A stretch of 64,000 nucleotides of DNA from Diphasiastrum complanatum. Lineage: Eukaryota > Streptophyta > Lycopodiopsida > Lycopodiales > Lycopodiaceae. How positions within the stretch are numbered: position 1 is the first letter of the stretch; every line of letters starts with the position of its first letter. The stretch spans positions 43,110,368 through 43,174,367 of the forward strand of contig CM055106.1 of assembly GCA_029204225.1 (NCBI GenBank), read 5' to 3'. The notes below the pieces were generated by a model, which worked only from the letters and a program-made list of their open reading frames with translations, was not told where the DNA came from and did not search any database. This document shows positions 25,089-37,469 of the stretch, piece by piece. A program made the translations under genes and the position numbers.

Positions 25089-27360
25089 ATGGGATCTATT
25101 GATACCTTCTAGAAGAGATTGAATTCTACTAATCATGCTATTTGTAAGGTTAGGATGGAGTCACTCATGGTGCTCCAAGACCTTTATGAGTTTCTGATTG
25201 AAGATGAAGATGAACCTCTAGGTGCACATGAGTTAGCTAGATACAAGAAGTGATCTAGGCTTGCACTTCATGGTGTATAGATGAATGTAAGCAATGATTT
25301 GTTGAGAGAAGTATCAACATGTACTAGTGATAAGGAGGCTTGGAACTCTTTAAAATCAATCTATGAATCTAGTAACACTTCTAAAATACTTATGCTTAGA
25401 AATCAAATTTTGCAAAGCATGAGGAGAAGTGAGGAGAGTGCACATGATTATGTGCTTAGAATCAAGTCTCTAAACAGGGAGTTGGATTCCACCGGAGAGA
25501 AGATTCAAGATGGAGAGCTTGTACAAATTGTTCTTAAGGTTCTAGGAAGTGATTTTTCAAATTTGGTCCAAAGCTTTGCAATCCAAGATACTTTGACCAC
25601 TCTGGTTTCAACACACCACCATCATCCAAGTGCAACACCAATGATTCTTGGTGAATTGATAGTGGGGCTATCTCCCCCGTGACATATCAAAAGGACTATT
25701 TCTTCACTTTACTTTCTTACAATGATGTACATAGATCTATCTATACAGCAAGTAATCAAGAATGTAAGATAAGTGGTATTGGAACTATTCCATTGTATGT
25801 TGGATCATCCAAGAGGATGAATCTTGAGAATGTCCATTTTGTTCCCAAGTTAACCAAAAATTTGTTGGTGTCGGCCAATTAATGGATAATGGCCTTGATG
25901 TACAATTTGAGCATGGAGTTTGTTCCATCCTTAGAAATGATGAATGTATAGAAAAAGGTTTTAAGCAAGGTAGATTGTTTAAGCTTGATGCTAATGTTGC
26001 TATGGAGAGTGTGAATTTGGCAAAGGTGGAGATCTCAAAGGTGGAGCTATCCACCTCAAGATGCAAGAACTCCAAGAACTCCAAGAAGATCCAGAAGAGC
26101 AAGGGCCGAGCCATTGAGGCTCACCTATGATGGCAAAGGTGATCAAAGGGAAGGCTCATCATCTTTCACATCTTACACTTTTCTTACTTCAATGTTAGAT
26201 GAGCCAACATGCTATGAATATGCTTGTAAATCTAATAGTTGGATGGATGCTATGCAAGTAGAGTATGATGCTCTCATTGAGAATCATACTTGGGATTTTG
26301 TGAATCTTCCTCAAGGGAAGAAACCACATGATTCAAAGTGGGTGTATAGATTTAAGTATAACCAAGATGGATCAACAAGTAAGCATAAAGCTAGGCTTGT
26401 AGCAAAAGGATTTTTACAAACCAAAGGCATTGATTATGATGAAACTTTGCTCTTGTGGCTAAGGTTGTTACTATTAGATTGATCATTAGCCTTGCTACTA
26501 CCTTCAATTGGGAGCTATTCCAATTTGATTTCACAAATGCTTTCCTCAATGGTTATTTGGAGGAGGAGATCTACATGAGGCAACCCGAGGGCTTCATCAA
26601 GGCAAAGCATGAAGGAAGGTGTGTTTTTTTAGGAAGAGCCTCTATGGGATTCAGCAAGCACCTAGAGCATGGTACTCTAGGCTAAACTCTTTTCTCATTT
26701 CCACCAATTTTGTATTGAGTGCATATGATCCATCATTGTATATAAGGGTTCATGATGGTAAGATCATTGTTCTTGTATTGTATGATTGTATGTAGATGAC
26801 ATCATTTTGAGTGGTAATGCTCTAGATGGAACTAGAGATATAAAAATTGCTTTGGCAAAAGAGTTTAAGATGGTAGATCTTGGCCTATTAAGCTTTATTT
26901 CTAGGAGTAGAAGTTATTAGAGGATGTGATTTTAGATTCATTTGTCAATATAAGTATGCTACATCCATCCTAGATAGAATTGGAATGAAGAATTGTAAAG
27001 GCATTGAGACTCCAATGGAGCAACATGTAAAAGCATCTATTGATGGTGATGAAGCATCCTTTGAGGACATCATTTTTTATAGAAGGTTTATTTATAGAAG
27101 GTTTATAGGCTCCTTAATATATTTGACTATAACTAGACCTGATCTTAGTTATAGTGTTGGAAAGTTAAGTCAATTTATGCAAAGTCCTTTAGTTTCACAT
27201 TGGAAGATGGCCAAAAGAGTTCTTAGATATATCTCATCTACTAAGAATTTTGGCATATTGTTTTGCAGGTGACAAAGTGGATAGAAAATCAACAAGTGCT
27301 TTTTCCACCTTTCTATGTGATGGAGTTGTTGGAATTCAATGCTCGGTCTCAAATCCATTT
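25089..27360 (+). pseudogene. Ty1/copia gag-pol relic lacking integrase
   Basis: Gag (UBN2-type) starts at 25089 and runs to about 25600 with two early stops (VSTCTSDKEAWNSLKSIYE). The protease region reads WIDSGA then HVHFVPKLTKNLLSV-like sequence to 25882, followed by a GAG-pre-integrase-like part. The integrase core is absent: at about 26100 the sequence passes directly to RT (WMDAMQVEYDALIENHTWD, KHKARLVAKGF). After a frameshift at about 26455 comes QFDFTNAFLNGYLEEEIYMR, and YVDD is intact at 26789-26800. The linker (TRPDLSYSVGKLSQFMQSP) lies at 27130-27190, and the start of RNase H (AGDKVDRKSTSAFSTFL) is near 27270. The integrase deletion, frameshifts and missing 3' LTR make it non-autonomous and dead. 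Confidence 0.82.
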
Positions 27361-27624
27361 GTTAATGAGCATCTTGAAAACTTTACAAAATCCAGAAAAT
27401 AGAAGACTCGAGTTTTTCATAAGATCCAAAAATCCAGTATCGGATTTTTTCGAAGCCTAAGAAACATAGATTTTTCAATCGGATCGAGTTATCTGGACGT
27501 CTTCGACCCTAGATCGGGTCAAATCGGGCCTGATTTTTTTGACCTAGAAAATCCGACCCTGACTATATTTTTGACCCAGTGTAAAAATCGATCCTTTGTA
27601 TATTTTTTGATACTTTGTAAAGTT
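27361..27624. other. Spacer between copia elements
   Basis: Contains repeated GATCGGGTCAAATCGGGCC and GACC(C)TG words; no gene. Confidence 0.35.
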
Positions 27625-27700
27625 CGATATTGTCGGTCTAAAATTCGAACCAACGACTTCACGTTGAGAGTCTGCCTACATTGTACATGCAATTATAGTT
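27625..27700 (-). mobile_element. tRNA-like element (SINE head)
   Basis: On the minus strand there is a B box, GGTTCGAATTT (27651-27641). It is preceded by an anticodon-arm-like stretch, CTCTCAACGTGAAGTCG, and an A-box-like TGTACAATGTAGGC. Spacing matches a tRNA. The acceptor stem does not pair well, so it is a derived element rather than a functional tRNA. Confidence 0.5.
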
Positions 27701-28690
27701 CTGAGGTGGTTGTAATAACTATAGAAAATATCAATTATAGATATTTTGAGTAGTATATCAAGATAAGTATCTTCATCAGAAAACTTCTTCAAGGATTCTG
27801 ATAATCTTATGATATCTAAAACTTCTGATAATTGTATCTATCAATTCATTCAGATATTTCCGTTGCATATGTTATCACACACAACGATTAGAGTTCTCAC
27901 TCTGTAGCCAGTGTTATCACGCTCAACCAGCTGAAGTTTTCACTTCATGCAATTGTACTCCTTGTTTGATATTAATCAGAGTTGTGCTTCCGATCCACAC
28001 ACCACACTCGCTCGGGCTTTCGCTGCCAATACCACTGATTTTTGACATGGTATTAGAGCGGGCTGCTCAGTAATCTGCAGATTGTCTGTGGATTATCAAG
28101 TCTTGTTTCAATCAAGACATTGTTCTAGCAAGCGCACAACCAACAATATCACGAAATTGTTGTTTCTACCAACGATCTCACTCAACCAGAATGGATCTAC
28201 CTACTAGTTCTTCTATCATCGAGAGACTCGATCGAAGTAACTACCATCTCTGAAAGTTCAAAATGAAGACCATACTATTAGCCAAGGGACTGCGGGACAT
28301 CATTGATGGCACAAAGGTTAAACTAGAGGGTGATGCAGCCACTATCACCAATTGGAGACTGAAAGATGGCAAGGCATTTGTCTACATCACTCTCAACATC
28401 AGAGAAACTCAAATCATTCACATAAGTGTTGCTCATAGTGCTAAGGATGCATGAGACATCCTAGCAACTCTCCATGGTATAAGTAATACCACATCCAAAT
28501 TACATTTGAGGAAGAAATTCTTCAACATAAAGATGTCTGAAGCAGAAAGTATCTCGAGCCATCTCATCACTTTTAAAACCCTTGTGGAGCATATGGCTAC
28601 AACTGGCTCAGTCATTGAAGATTCTGATGCTGTTATGACTCTATTATTGAGTCTTCCTGGAGGGGGTTTGGCATCTTGCGAGTAAATTGA
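27701..28690 (+). pseudogene. Fourth copia element: LTR end, PBS and gag
   Basis: The region before 28045 ends in TTTTTGACA and looks like an LTR end. TGGTATTAGAGCGGG at about 28047 is a copia-type primer-binding site. Gag starts at ATG 28191 (MDLPTSSSIIERLDRSNYHL, one stop, then KFKMKTILLAKGLRDIIDG), matching the L-G-NY-SWK-KM gag start. It continues to about 28683 (LHGISNTTSKLHLRKKFF, LLLSLPGG) with a second stop. Nothing of pol remains. Confidence 0.7.
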
Positions 28691-29165
28691 TTGCGAGTTT
28701 GTGAGTTTTTTCATTACCTATGTCCGTAAAATCCGATAGCACGTGGCATTCCTAGCCACGAAGAGGACATGAAGTCGTGGAATTACACAAAAGGTCATAC
28801 TAGAACACATTCTCACAAACCACATCAACACTACTTGCTTACCAGAACACATTCTCCAAACCACATCAAGACTACTAATAAACTTTGGCAGAAATTATGA
28901 AACCAATTTCTAAGAGCAGGCACCAAATTGTTTCTCCTCGCCATAAAACATGAATGTAATTTTTGTGAAAGTTTTCAGATCATTAAGATCCAATCCACTT
29001 GAAAGATCTTTGGTTAGAAAGAGAAATACTCTACCATTCTCATCAATGTAGAAAAATCAGAACGAGAGGGACAACCTCCTACATAGTCTGGATATTATGA
29101 CGAAATAGTGGAAGGACAAATGTTCTTTGTGATACAAAAAAAAAAATGTACTACAACATACATGT
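28691..29165. other. Spacer
   Basis: No gene. ACCAGAACACATTCTC-like and CCACATCAA-ACTACT words are repeated near 28800-28880. Confidence 0.4.
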
Positions 29166-31024
29166 TTGAATTATCTTTTCCTATACACTAATTTCATGTC
29201 CCTTTCTTGCATGAGTGCATTATCTTCTGATATCACGGCTTGGCATATTTTTTTGCTCTTTCTCCTTTGGTGTTTGCCTCTTACTCCAAGAGGTGGTGAA
29301 GTAGGTCATTGGGAAACACGTAAAAGAATTCGGCGTTTCATGTCAGGTGATTGGGAAAATTTGCAAGAGGAACTTTTTATTTGTTGCAATGCACTTGCAG
29401 CAAAACGAGAGTTTAATTTAGGCTCTGACTTGGGTTCCATTCCTATTCATAGTCGTCTACGTCGTTGTGTTTTGCTTGGACAAGCTGGTGAATTTTCTCG
29501 GGCTGCACATGCTCTTGCTCCATCAATTTCAGCAACACCTTCTTCTACAACTATTCAGGCATTGGAACAACTTCATCCCCATGCTAGTGATACTCTTTCT
29601 TTATTTGTGGAAGACTTTCAGCCTGCCGATCTTCACTTTGCAGAAGCTCATTTTTTGAAAGCTTTTCTGTGTAGTCCTCGCCTCTCAGCCGATGGATCCT
29701 CAGGAATGGTTTTTGAACATCTACGTGACTGTTTTTCACTAGAAGATTCTGCTAGTGGCTTTGATCTTCTCTTCAAGGTGTGCTCTTTCATTGCATCTGG
29801 GCAAATCCCACCTTCAGTTGCTCATTTTTTAGGTGTTGCTCATCTTTTAGCATTGAATAAAGCTTCTGGTGGTGTGCGTCCAATTGCAGTGGGGGAATAT
29901 TTATATAGGTTGGTGGCAAGGGCACTCTGTTTCAAGCATTTCACGCTCATCTTTTCCCATTTCAATTTGGGTGTGCTACTCCTGGCGGTTGTGAGACAAT
30001 TGTTCATGCTTTATGCGCTATTTTGGGTAGTATTGCAAATTGATGTTGCTAATGCTTTTAACTCAGTTTCTCGGGCGGCTATCTTTCAAGAACTTCGTGG
30101 TGCTCATGATACACTTGCCATGCTCATTCCTTTTGTGCAAAGCTTCTATTCAAAAAGTTCTCCTTTATACTTTAGTCATTCTTCTCGTGTTGGTGATGTT
30201 ACCGTCATTTCTTCTGCTGAAGGAACTCGACAAGGGGATCCTTTAGGTGGTCCTCTCTTTGCTTTGGCACATTATTGCGCATTGTGTCCTGTACCTTCAG
30301 CTTTTCAGTCCTATCTATTCCCCTCTATTGCGGATGAGACTCATATTGTGGGGCCTGCAAGTGAAGTCATCCCTACTTTTTTGCATTTCTCAGCTCAACT
30401 TTCTTCTATTGGGCTTGTGAACAAGGATAAATGCGTTGCTTGGTGCCCAAAAGGCCTTCAGCAGATATCTCCTTACCTAAAGGTTTCATTACTCCTCAGT
30501 TTGGGATCAAGGCTTTGGGTGTTCCCATTGGTTCTTCTGGATATGTCAATTCATTTATGCGGGAAGCTCTGGATGGATTTGCTCGACATTATGATTTGTT
30601 GCCAAAGCTTGGAAATTATCAGGTTGCATTTGGGATTCTCACTCAGTGCTGTAGCTATCTTCTACGTTGCGTATCTCCTTCATCGGATATAATATCCTTA
30701 CTTTGGGATTTTGATGATACTTTATTGGGCATATTTGGTCGTCTCTTGGGGCCAGGAATCTTTGACACTTGTGAAGGTCAGTTTTCTAAGCAGCAAATTT
30801 CTTTTCTTGCTTCCTCTGGTGGTGTTGGTCTTGTATCTACTACTTGCATTGCACCAGCTGCTTTTCTCGGAAGTTGGGCTCTTGTTGCCTCTGCACTAGT
30901 CTCCAGGTTTCAGCAAGGTAACCAGCCTCTTCTTCTTGATACGGTAGCTCATGTGGAGACTAGCAATTTTGCTTTTCAACAAGCTCTATGCACTGCTCGA
31001 GATTTACTTTTACCACTTGTATAA
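29166..31024 (+). pseudogene. Reverse transcriptase of non-LTR type, frameshifted
   Basis: The recognisable protein begins near 29289 (PRGGEVGHWETRKRIRRFMS). It continues through RLRRCVLLGQAGEFSRAAHAL, LNKASGGVRPIAVGEYLYRL and motif A (LQIDVANAFNSVSR, about 30040). Motif B is GTRQGDPLGGPLFALA (about 30222) and motif C lies at about 30330. Motif C reads ADETHIVGP where the family has ADD, so the second catalytic aspartate is Glu (codon 30336-30338). Between about 29930 and 30035 the frame is shifted; the other frame there restores LFPFQF and TPGGCETIVHAL, so two compensating indels occurred. After about 30430 the homologous frame switches again, giving FGIKALGVPIGSSGYV and APAAFLGSWALV to 31024. 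No endonuclease domain is visible. Class beyond RVT_1 is uncertain. Confidence 0.75.
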
Positions 31025-31092
31025 CCTTTTGTGCCTCCCTTTGAATCTTTGGTGACAAATCACCAAAGAGTTTTTCAGAAGACTATTATTGT

Positions 31093-31470
31093 CATGCCCA
31101 TGACTGGTCTAGGGTAGCATGTCCACGCTAGGGACCGGTAGACCAACAACCTGTAAGTTAATTGTGATTATAAGAGAATTGAGGCCCTTATGTGTACATG
31201 ATCATAATTAATGGTTGTAGGCCTAAACACATGGTGGTGGAGTTGGTATGGGTCTATTAGTGAGTCATAAGGGAATTGGATGACGTGGCCCAGATGGGCT
31301 GTAGAGGTGTCCAGTGAGGTGTCACAGTGCACTACTAGTGGTGCATGGGCCTTGGAGGGTATAAGTATACCTGTTGGGCTCTCACTAGTGTATGCTTGAT
31401 TTTGTGATTAGTAGCTACATCCTGTTGGTGTGATTCCTCTTTCCATGACTCTGATTGAGTTGAGGACTTT
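31093..31470 (+). mobile_element. LTR and primer-binding site of a further LTR retrotransposon
   Basis: Begins TGTCATGCCCATGACTGG and runs to a site TTGGTATCAGAGCCAG (about 31470-31485), the standard plant initiator tRNA-Met primer-binding site. The exact right end of the LTR is unclear because no CA is adjacent. No 3' copy was found in the window. Confidence 0.55.
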
Positions 31471-31485
31471 ATATTGGTATCAGAG

Positions 31486-32448
31486 CCAGTCTAAGCAGGA
31501 TTTACCATTGAAAGTGCTGAGTGGGAACCTCAACATTTTCTTGAGAATCCGACGGAGTAAGCAACAAACGGTGGAATTTTCTTCCCGTTGGAAATATTTC
31601 GAATTGCAATCGATTGTGTGGTAAGTGCACTACCAGGCTCACAATTGGTTTGCTTTTATGCTTTTCAAATTGGTTTCTTGGAAGGAATTCCATGTCAATT
31701 ATGTTGTTGCCGATTACTCTGTGGTTAGCATCTTTGTGAAAGCAACAAGTTACTTTATTGGTTGGCTGGATTTTTCCCTATAGTCTCTTATTCTTCTTGT
31801 GAATGGTTACTGTATTTTAAATGTTGTCTATTGTCTGTTTAGAAGCCGATTTGGTTTAAATCGGTGGGAATAGGTTGGAATAGAAGCAAAAATACTCTAA
31901 CCGGTTGGCTGTTGAGTGTTGGTGATGTTTGACAGGATTGCAAGGTTGCTTACTGCGAAATCTCTGGTTTATGCTTCATTTTCCAGCAAACTAACGGTCT
32001 GTTTGCAGGGTTAGGAGCCTGTAAAGCCATTAAGGAGGATGGTTGGGTTTAGAACAAATGACTATTTGTGAAAGTAGTTGTTAATAACCTGCAAAACTAG
32101 GTTTCTGGAAAATTTCGGTAGCATAACAACTGTTTTCCAAAAACAGTGATGCAAAACCCTGCAAAATCTTGATTTAAAACTTTGCAAATACTGGAAACTA
32201 ACTATCTTAAAGCAATAGCAATCTGTAAAACGTTGGAAAAGCAAAGTGATATGCAAAAAATAGCAGATACTTTGGGCCTTTTAAGCTTCCTGCACGTGAA
32301 ATGGTTGTGAAACTGTGAATAAAACTCAGTTATGTGAAGCCTGTTGTCACTGGAAATCCACCCTCCTTATTCCTTGTTACCTGCATGATTGGTGGTCAGT
32401 CTTGGTGAATGATGGAGGGTGCTTCATCACCCTATTCCTCCAAAGCAT
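31486..32448 (+). other. Leader region of the LTR element
   Basis: No coding potential. CTGCAAAA- and GGAAAA-type words recur near 32090-32240. Confidence 0.35.
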
Positions 32449-32600
<152 letters not shown>

Positions 32601-33107
32601 ATATTGCTCTTCCAGCTTGCTGTCCGAGACACACCTGGGCGCGGAATGCACCGTGTGGAGGTACCGCGAGGTTGCGTGGAGAGAGAGAGGGGGGGGGGGG
32701 GGGGGGTATGTGGCCCCTAACTAAAAGTTTATTCTATTAAGCTTGAGTTATGCGTGCTAGTAGTAGGTGGTGGAAAGGGAGGGCATTTATGGCATTTCGA
32801 GTTTTTTCTTAGCTTGTGATTTCTTGCACGAAAGCTGTTTTTTTAGTTTTAATGAACTGATAATTAATTTTTGTGGTATCATTGAGTTAATAGTTGTTAA
32901 AGAATTTTCGATGTATTGACGTTATAATTCCGGTTTTTATTGCATAAATGATCCATTTGGAGATTCATTGGTATAATTGGTCAATAAAAGCACGTATGGT
33001 CTGTAAATTGGTTTTTTCTAGACATTGCTTGGTTTAGCAATTATTATACGCCGCAATGAATACATTAATTGAACGAAGATTTTTTTTAATTTTTAGTTGG
33101 CAAGCAA
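32601..33107. other. Spacer, leader of gag-like ORF
   Basis: No gene. Contains GAGAGAGAGGGGGGG at 32680-32706. Confidence 0.4.
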
Positions 33108-33490
33108 ATGGATACTGACGAAATTTTGGAGGGTGGTGGCACCGAGATTCACCCGACATCACCAGGAAGTGATGGGGAAAATAAGAAAATTCAGCCGACC
33201 TCACCCGATAGTGATGACACCCTAGACTCAGAAAAACTATTGCAAACCTTAGGCAAGGCAATTTTAGAACTTCATCAGAGCAATAACAACGGGATAAACA
33301 AATGCAAAGTCTATTTAATCAACTGCAAGCTATTAACTCTAACAACTTGGGCTATCAACCGAAAATATTTTCTAGTGATAAAAAGTTTAAACGCCCAGAA
33401 GTTGTTGAAGACTGGATAAACCGTTGGACAAGCTATTTCAGCTTGCCTTCACTGAGATTAGTACAAACTTTTATCTCTAGAGAATAAAGC
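33108..33490 (+). pseudogene. gag-like N-terminal fragment of an LTR element
   Basis: Reads MDTDEILEGGGTEIHPTSPG, an acidic leader with two PTSP-SD repeats. After a frame change near 33300 it continues QMQSLFNQLQAINSNNLGYQ and FKRPEVVEDWINRWTSYFSL. The W-x2-R segment and the position about 1.6 kb after the primer-binding site suggest gag. It stops at 33484-33486; no pol follows. Confidence 0.45.
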
Positions 33491-34560
33491 CTCAACAGCT
33501 TTTAGGCATGATTCTGGTGGATAGAGAACTAAAACTTTAGCTCATGTTTACACAAGAGAATGGTCCTTTAAACACTGTAAAGACCTCGAGATGTTGCTCG
33601 AGTAGGGCATTGAGCCAATGTCCTTGGGAAGGGCCCTCACATGTGTAAAGGTTGTAGACACGTGCCCTAGCAGAAGGCCCCAAAAATTAAGTTATTTTAG
33701 AGTCCAAGATTAGCACCTAAGTGTAACTAGATTATAAAAGTTGGTCAAACGGGCAATACTAACCATTAATTATCAAAAGTTGGGCAATGATTGTTCTGCC
33801 TTAATGATAAGCTTGGACAATGTATGCTACACCAATATATCGTTAGAACTAGAATGACAGGGAGAGGTGGTTGAAAGGGTGACACTTGTGACAGTTGCAT
33901 GACATCCATGATAGTTGCGCGATGTACTTGAATGATTTGCTTTTGTATGACTTGCATATGAAATTAGAATGATCTGGAGCACCAAGTTGTGCCAGAGTCA
34001 ATGTGTGCATTGATGACAGCAAGATTTGTGCATGTTAATTTTACATGAGAAAAACAGTATCCACATCATTATCTTCGTGACATCTTTGTTATTTCGAATG
34101 TTCCCACAAGACTAAGTTTTCTTTAAATTTTGTGCATGCACATATTACAAGACAAAGGATTATTAACATGGACATACATGTTTATAATCTTTATCTCATT
34201 GGGAAAAGCACATCATGAATATTAAGTATTCAAAGAATGTCTTAAAATATTATATTATTCGGATCCTAATGTTCCCTTCAATCCTTTTATGCCCACATAT
34301 TTTTGAAGATCCTTATCATCATGAAAGGTCATACTCACAAGAAGAAGGCCATAAGTCAAAGATCCTTCCCAAAAAATCTCAAAAGTCATTGCAACCATTG
34401 CAAAGAATTTTATGAGTTTAGGTGTATGTTATTTATTATGAGCACCCATATGATGCATGATAATAGCAAGCATTCTCTAAAGTTATGTGGACAATATCAA
34501 ATGAGAACAATTTTTGTATATTGTACACATTGGTTACAAAGGGCAAACAAATGACACATC
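33491..34560. other. Spacer
   Basis: No supportable gene. Contains GACCTCGAGATGTTGCTCGAG, a short inverted repeat near 33583. Confidence 0.4.
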
Positions 34561-34564
34561 CTAT

Positions 34565-34745
34565 TTACCTCATAGCAGTTGTAAAGAGAGAAAACATGAA
34601 TGTGACATCTTGTGGTTGGCCTCTTGTGGTTAGGGCATCTTCACATGCTGCCCCACCCGGCCCGACATTGACATCAACGTTGGGTTCTCGGGTGAGGTGC
34701 TCCCATTCACATGTCATCAAACCTTGCCCACGCTCGTTGCCGAAT
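34565..34745 (+). mobile_element. Possible SINE-like repeat related (inverted) to 10021-10056
   Basis: GAGAGAAAACATGAATGTG at about 34575 matches 10037-10055 in inverse orientation. It is followed by GTGGTTAGGGCATCTTCACATG, which resembles a tRNA D-arm/anticodon region, and a degenerate B-box-like GGCCCGACATT. No target-site duplication was seen. Confidence 0.35.
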
Positions 34746-35000
34746 TGCAGTGATTTCAAAAAGACAATCATTATCAATTTCAAAATTCATGGTGATCATG
34801 GGTAAGCATGCATAGATGTCTTCCTAGCTCATGTGGCTAGAAACGTTTGTGCACCTGTCCCTGCTCCTATGTCAATTGCACGGATGATTTTTGCATGTGA
34901 GGAGGCCCTTAGCCGTCAAAAGCTTGTAGAGATTACGGGTCATAGCAGGGGTCACAAAGAAGTTTAATCTAAGTTGTCATTCTCTAACTGCTACATCAGG

Positions 35001-35078
35001 TATCTTTCATCCGATGATTAAGTAATGCCTTATATCATGTATCTTTCATCCGATGATTAACTACTGCCTTGTAGCATG
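35001..35078. repeat. Tandem duplication, 39-bp unit x2
   Basis: Units 35001-35039 and 35040-35078 start TATCTTTCATCCGATGATTA and differ at a few positions. Confidence 0.9.
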
Positions 35079-35386
35079 TGTCGCCACTCTTGTGGCTCAA
35101 ATTGCTACCAATGTACATCCCCCAAGGAAAATTTTAAGAAAACGTGATCTCAAACGAGAGCTAAGATTGCACTACAACTAGAATTAGTTTAGATCCGGGC
35201 TAATGAAAAGCCTCAAAGTATAAGAATTAAATCTACATCTATTTTAAAAAGTTAGCATCATAAAATTTTTAATGATTTTTTATTATGCATAAGAAGCCTT
35301 TTATGAGTATAAGTCCTTAAAAATTTGAGAATCTTTAATTAAACACACACAAGGTTTTTTTTTAGGATAAACCAAAATAGGTGCAA

Positions 35387-35540
35387 CCATCTCGCCAAGA
35401 ATGGTATTATATCTTCTCATTCTTAATCTTTTGGAGCTCATCAATGTCAATTTAGTTATGTCATTGATACCACCATCTCACCAATATGATATCTTATGTT
35501 CCCATCTTTAATCTTTCAAAGCCCATCAATGTCAATGCAG
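35387..35540. repeat. Diverged direct duplication, unit about 70-85 bp
   Basis: CCATCTCGCCAA through GCTCATCAATGTCAAT (35387-35453) is repeated as CCATCTCACCAA through GCCCATCAATGTCAAT (35472-35537), with scattered differences. Confidence 0.75.
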
Positions 35541-36548
35541 TGATCATTTAAAACACGCTCCACATGAATAATATAGTGATAGAAAATGTTAAGCTTGGGT
35601 TGGAGAGCCCAACTCAAACACATTAGAACCAACTTATCACTTGTGGAGTATGAATATTCTTGTGAATACTTTTCGGAACTATCAACTCGTGAATCTTAGG
35701 AGAATTGAACTTGGATGAATTGTGATTAAATAATTTTAGGGTAAAACCTTTTCAATTATTAGTTTTGATGATAAATATTGTATTTTTAAACATCTTAGAA
35801 TTTTGTACAAACCACCCGAGACATGACTTTATGCTCATATTATCAACACAAGGTATTACACCCATAGAAATTAAGGCTCAAATTTACAAAAGCTTTTTGA
35901 GTGTTTTTGTCACAAAAAAAAAAAAATCTTCCCAGCTAGGAGCTTTATGTCCTATGGAGCCCATGCTCTAGAGCTCTTGCAAGAATAGCCTTTGCCTCTG
36001 TTAAGTCTCATTCAAGCATGTGCCATCAAGCTCTCGCATGCATAGCCTCTATCTAAGCACTTAAAGTCTAAGAGATGCAATAACAAATTACATTGCTATA
36101 ATTTTTTACATATTTATATGATTGAGCATTTTTTTTGGGGGGGGGACTTAAAAGGCTAAGAGATGAAATAAAAAAGTACATTGCTTTAAAATTTTGACTA
36201 ATTTTTATGCTCCCTTCATTTTCATTTTTTTTAAAAGCATTATTAACAATAAATACAATGTGAGGTGGCAAACTTACTGCTTTTGTGGAGTCATTCAGTG
36301 TATTTACAAGTGCATCACATTATAAATAGACTTTCCACGATGCCCCTATATTGAAATTTCATTTGGCTATTCAAATCCAATACAATATAAAGTTTTACAT
36401 TGGACTTTTGATTCTATTTTGGATAATCGGCATGCTAATACCTCCCTTGAATGAGGCACTATCTGCAAAAACTCTCCAAGAGTTATATCCATTTTTCTTG
36501 AGATTATATTTGTGTTGAGTTCCATTTGTGGAATCTATGGTTTACAAA
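35541..36548. other. Spacer
   Basis: AT-rich. GCCTCTGTTAAG- and AGCCTCTATCTAAG-type words and GGCTAAGAGATG- words recur near 35990-36190. No gene. Confidence 0.4.
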
Positions 36549-36694
36549 GCAATCAATATATGAAGATGATTCTTATTTCATGTGACATGAAAGTTCGTTA
36601 CCATGAGAGTAAAGCTTAAATTTAAAATATTATGCATGCTATGATTAAAATCTAACACTAACATCCACTAATCCTCACGTTCAAGCTTAATTCG

Positions 36695-36776
<82 letters not shown>

Positions 36777-36800
36777 AATCAAATCCAACAATTAACAAAT
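36549..36800 (+). repeat. Dispersed repeat, copy 1 (partner 46626-46850), with (CT)n(CA)n
   Basis: GCAATCAA-ATATGAAGA-GATTCTT through ACTAACATCCACTAA (36549-36672) matches 46626-46748 closely. Both copies then pass through CACGTTCAAGC into low-complexity CT/CA or C/CT tracts, and both resume with CAATAATCAAATCCAA. Low-complexity tract here: 36695-36772. Confidence 0.8.
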
Positions 36801-37303
36801 CCAACAAATATGAAAAATGTGAATGCAAGAGGGGGTTATCAAAACAAAATCCAATCAAAGACATCAAAAGACAAAACTATGAGTGGATACATTTGACTCT
36901 TTAGTAGAAATTCTATCAATGGGCCTCATTCATTAAAGGTGAAATGGAATAGCACATTTGAAATTTGGAGGGGGAAAAAGAGAAACGACTATTGTCTTGC
37001 AATGCATTCTAGAAAATGACGTCACACAAGGACCATAAACATTGATCAAGACGTTATGCAAATAAAGCACCAAGGCAACATGCTTCACTTAAGGATTGCC
37101 CAATTAAACTCCCACCCCCAGCTGCTAATTGCAGCTCTAGTTCGGGGTGCTCTCAATCTTCCCAATTGGCAAGACTTTCTTTACCAAGCCTTACCCACAA
37201 TCGATGGAAGAAGAAATTGGGCATTGAGCAGGGAACGTCATCGATGGCTAAACCATAGCACTAGGGTTTCAAAGAATTTTAGGGTTCACTGTCGTCCTTG
37301 AAT
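36801..37303. other. Upstream region of the hAT-derived gene
   Basis: Contains AGGGTTTC and TAGGGTT (37263-37286), telo-box-like motifs common in plant leaders and promoters. No coding frame was supported, although an 81-codon frame spans 37056-37301. Confidence 0.4.
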
Positions 37304-37469
37304 ATGAGAGAGAGGCTTCTGGCTATGGCCAATTCTCATCACGAGCTGCTACTGCGCATTTGGATCGTGCAGCAACAGAAGAAGCTCTCGTCGCTGAGGT
37401 CTCAGCAATCCATGCTGCAGCAGCATCGCTTTGGGTTTCGGGAGCTTGCCACGAACCGACATGTTCCAG
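37304..37469 (+). other. Short leader ORF or candidate 5' exon of the hAT-derived gene
   Basis: ATG at 37304 opens a 55-codon frame (MRERLLAMANSHHELLLRIW, then a Gln/Leu-rich stretch). It stops just after a good donor-like CCAG|GTTGAG at 37469/37470. Base composition and codon quality are better than in surrounding spacer. A possible acceptor TTCAATTGCAAG| at 38369 would splice over the repeat array. The joined frame does not match that of the 38418 gene, so this would be a uORF or 5'-UTR exon. Confidence 0.35.

Noticed and set aside
25785-26114. 109-codon minus frame
   Set aside because: Antisense shadow of the copia protease and pre-integrase region.
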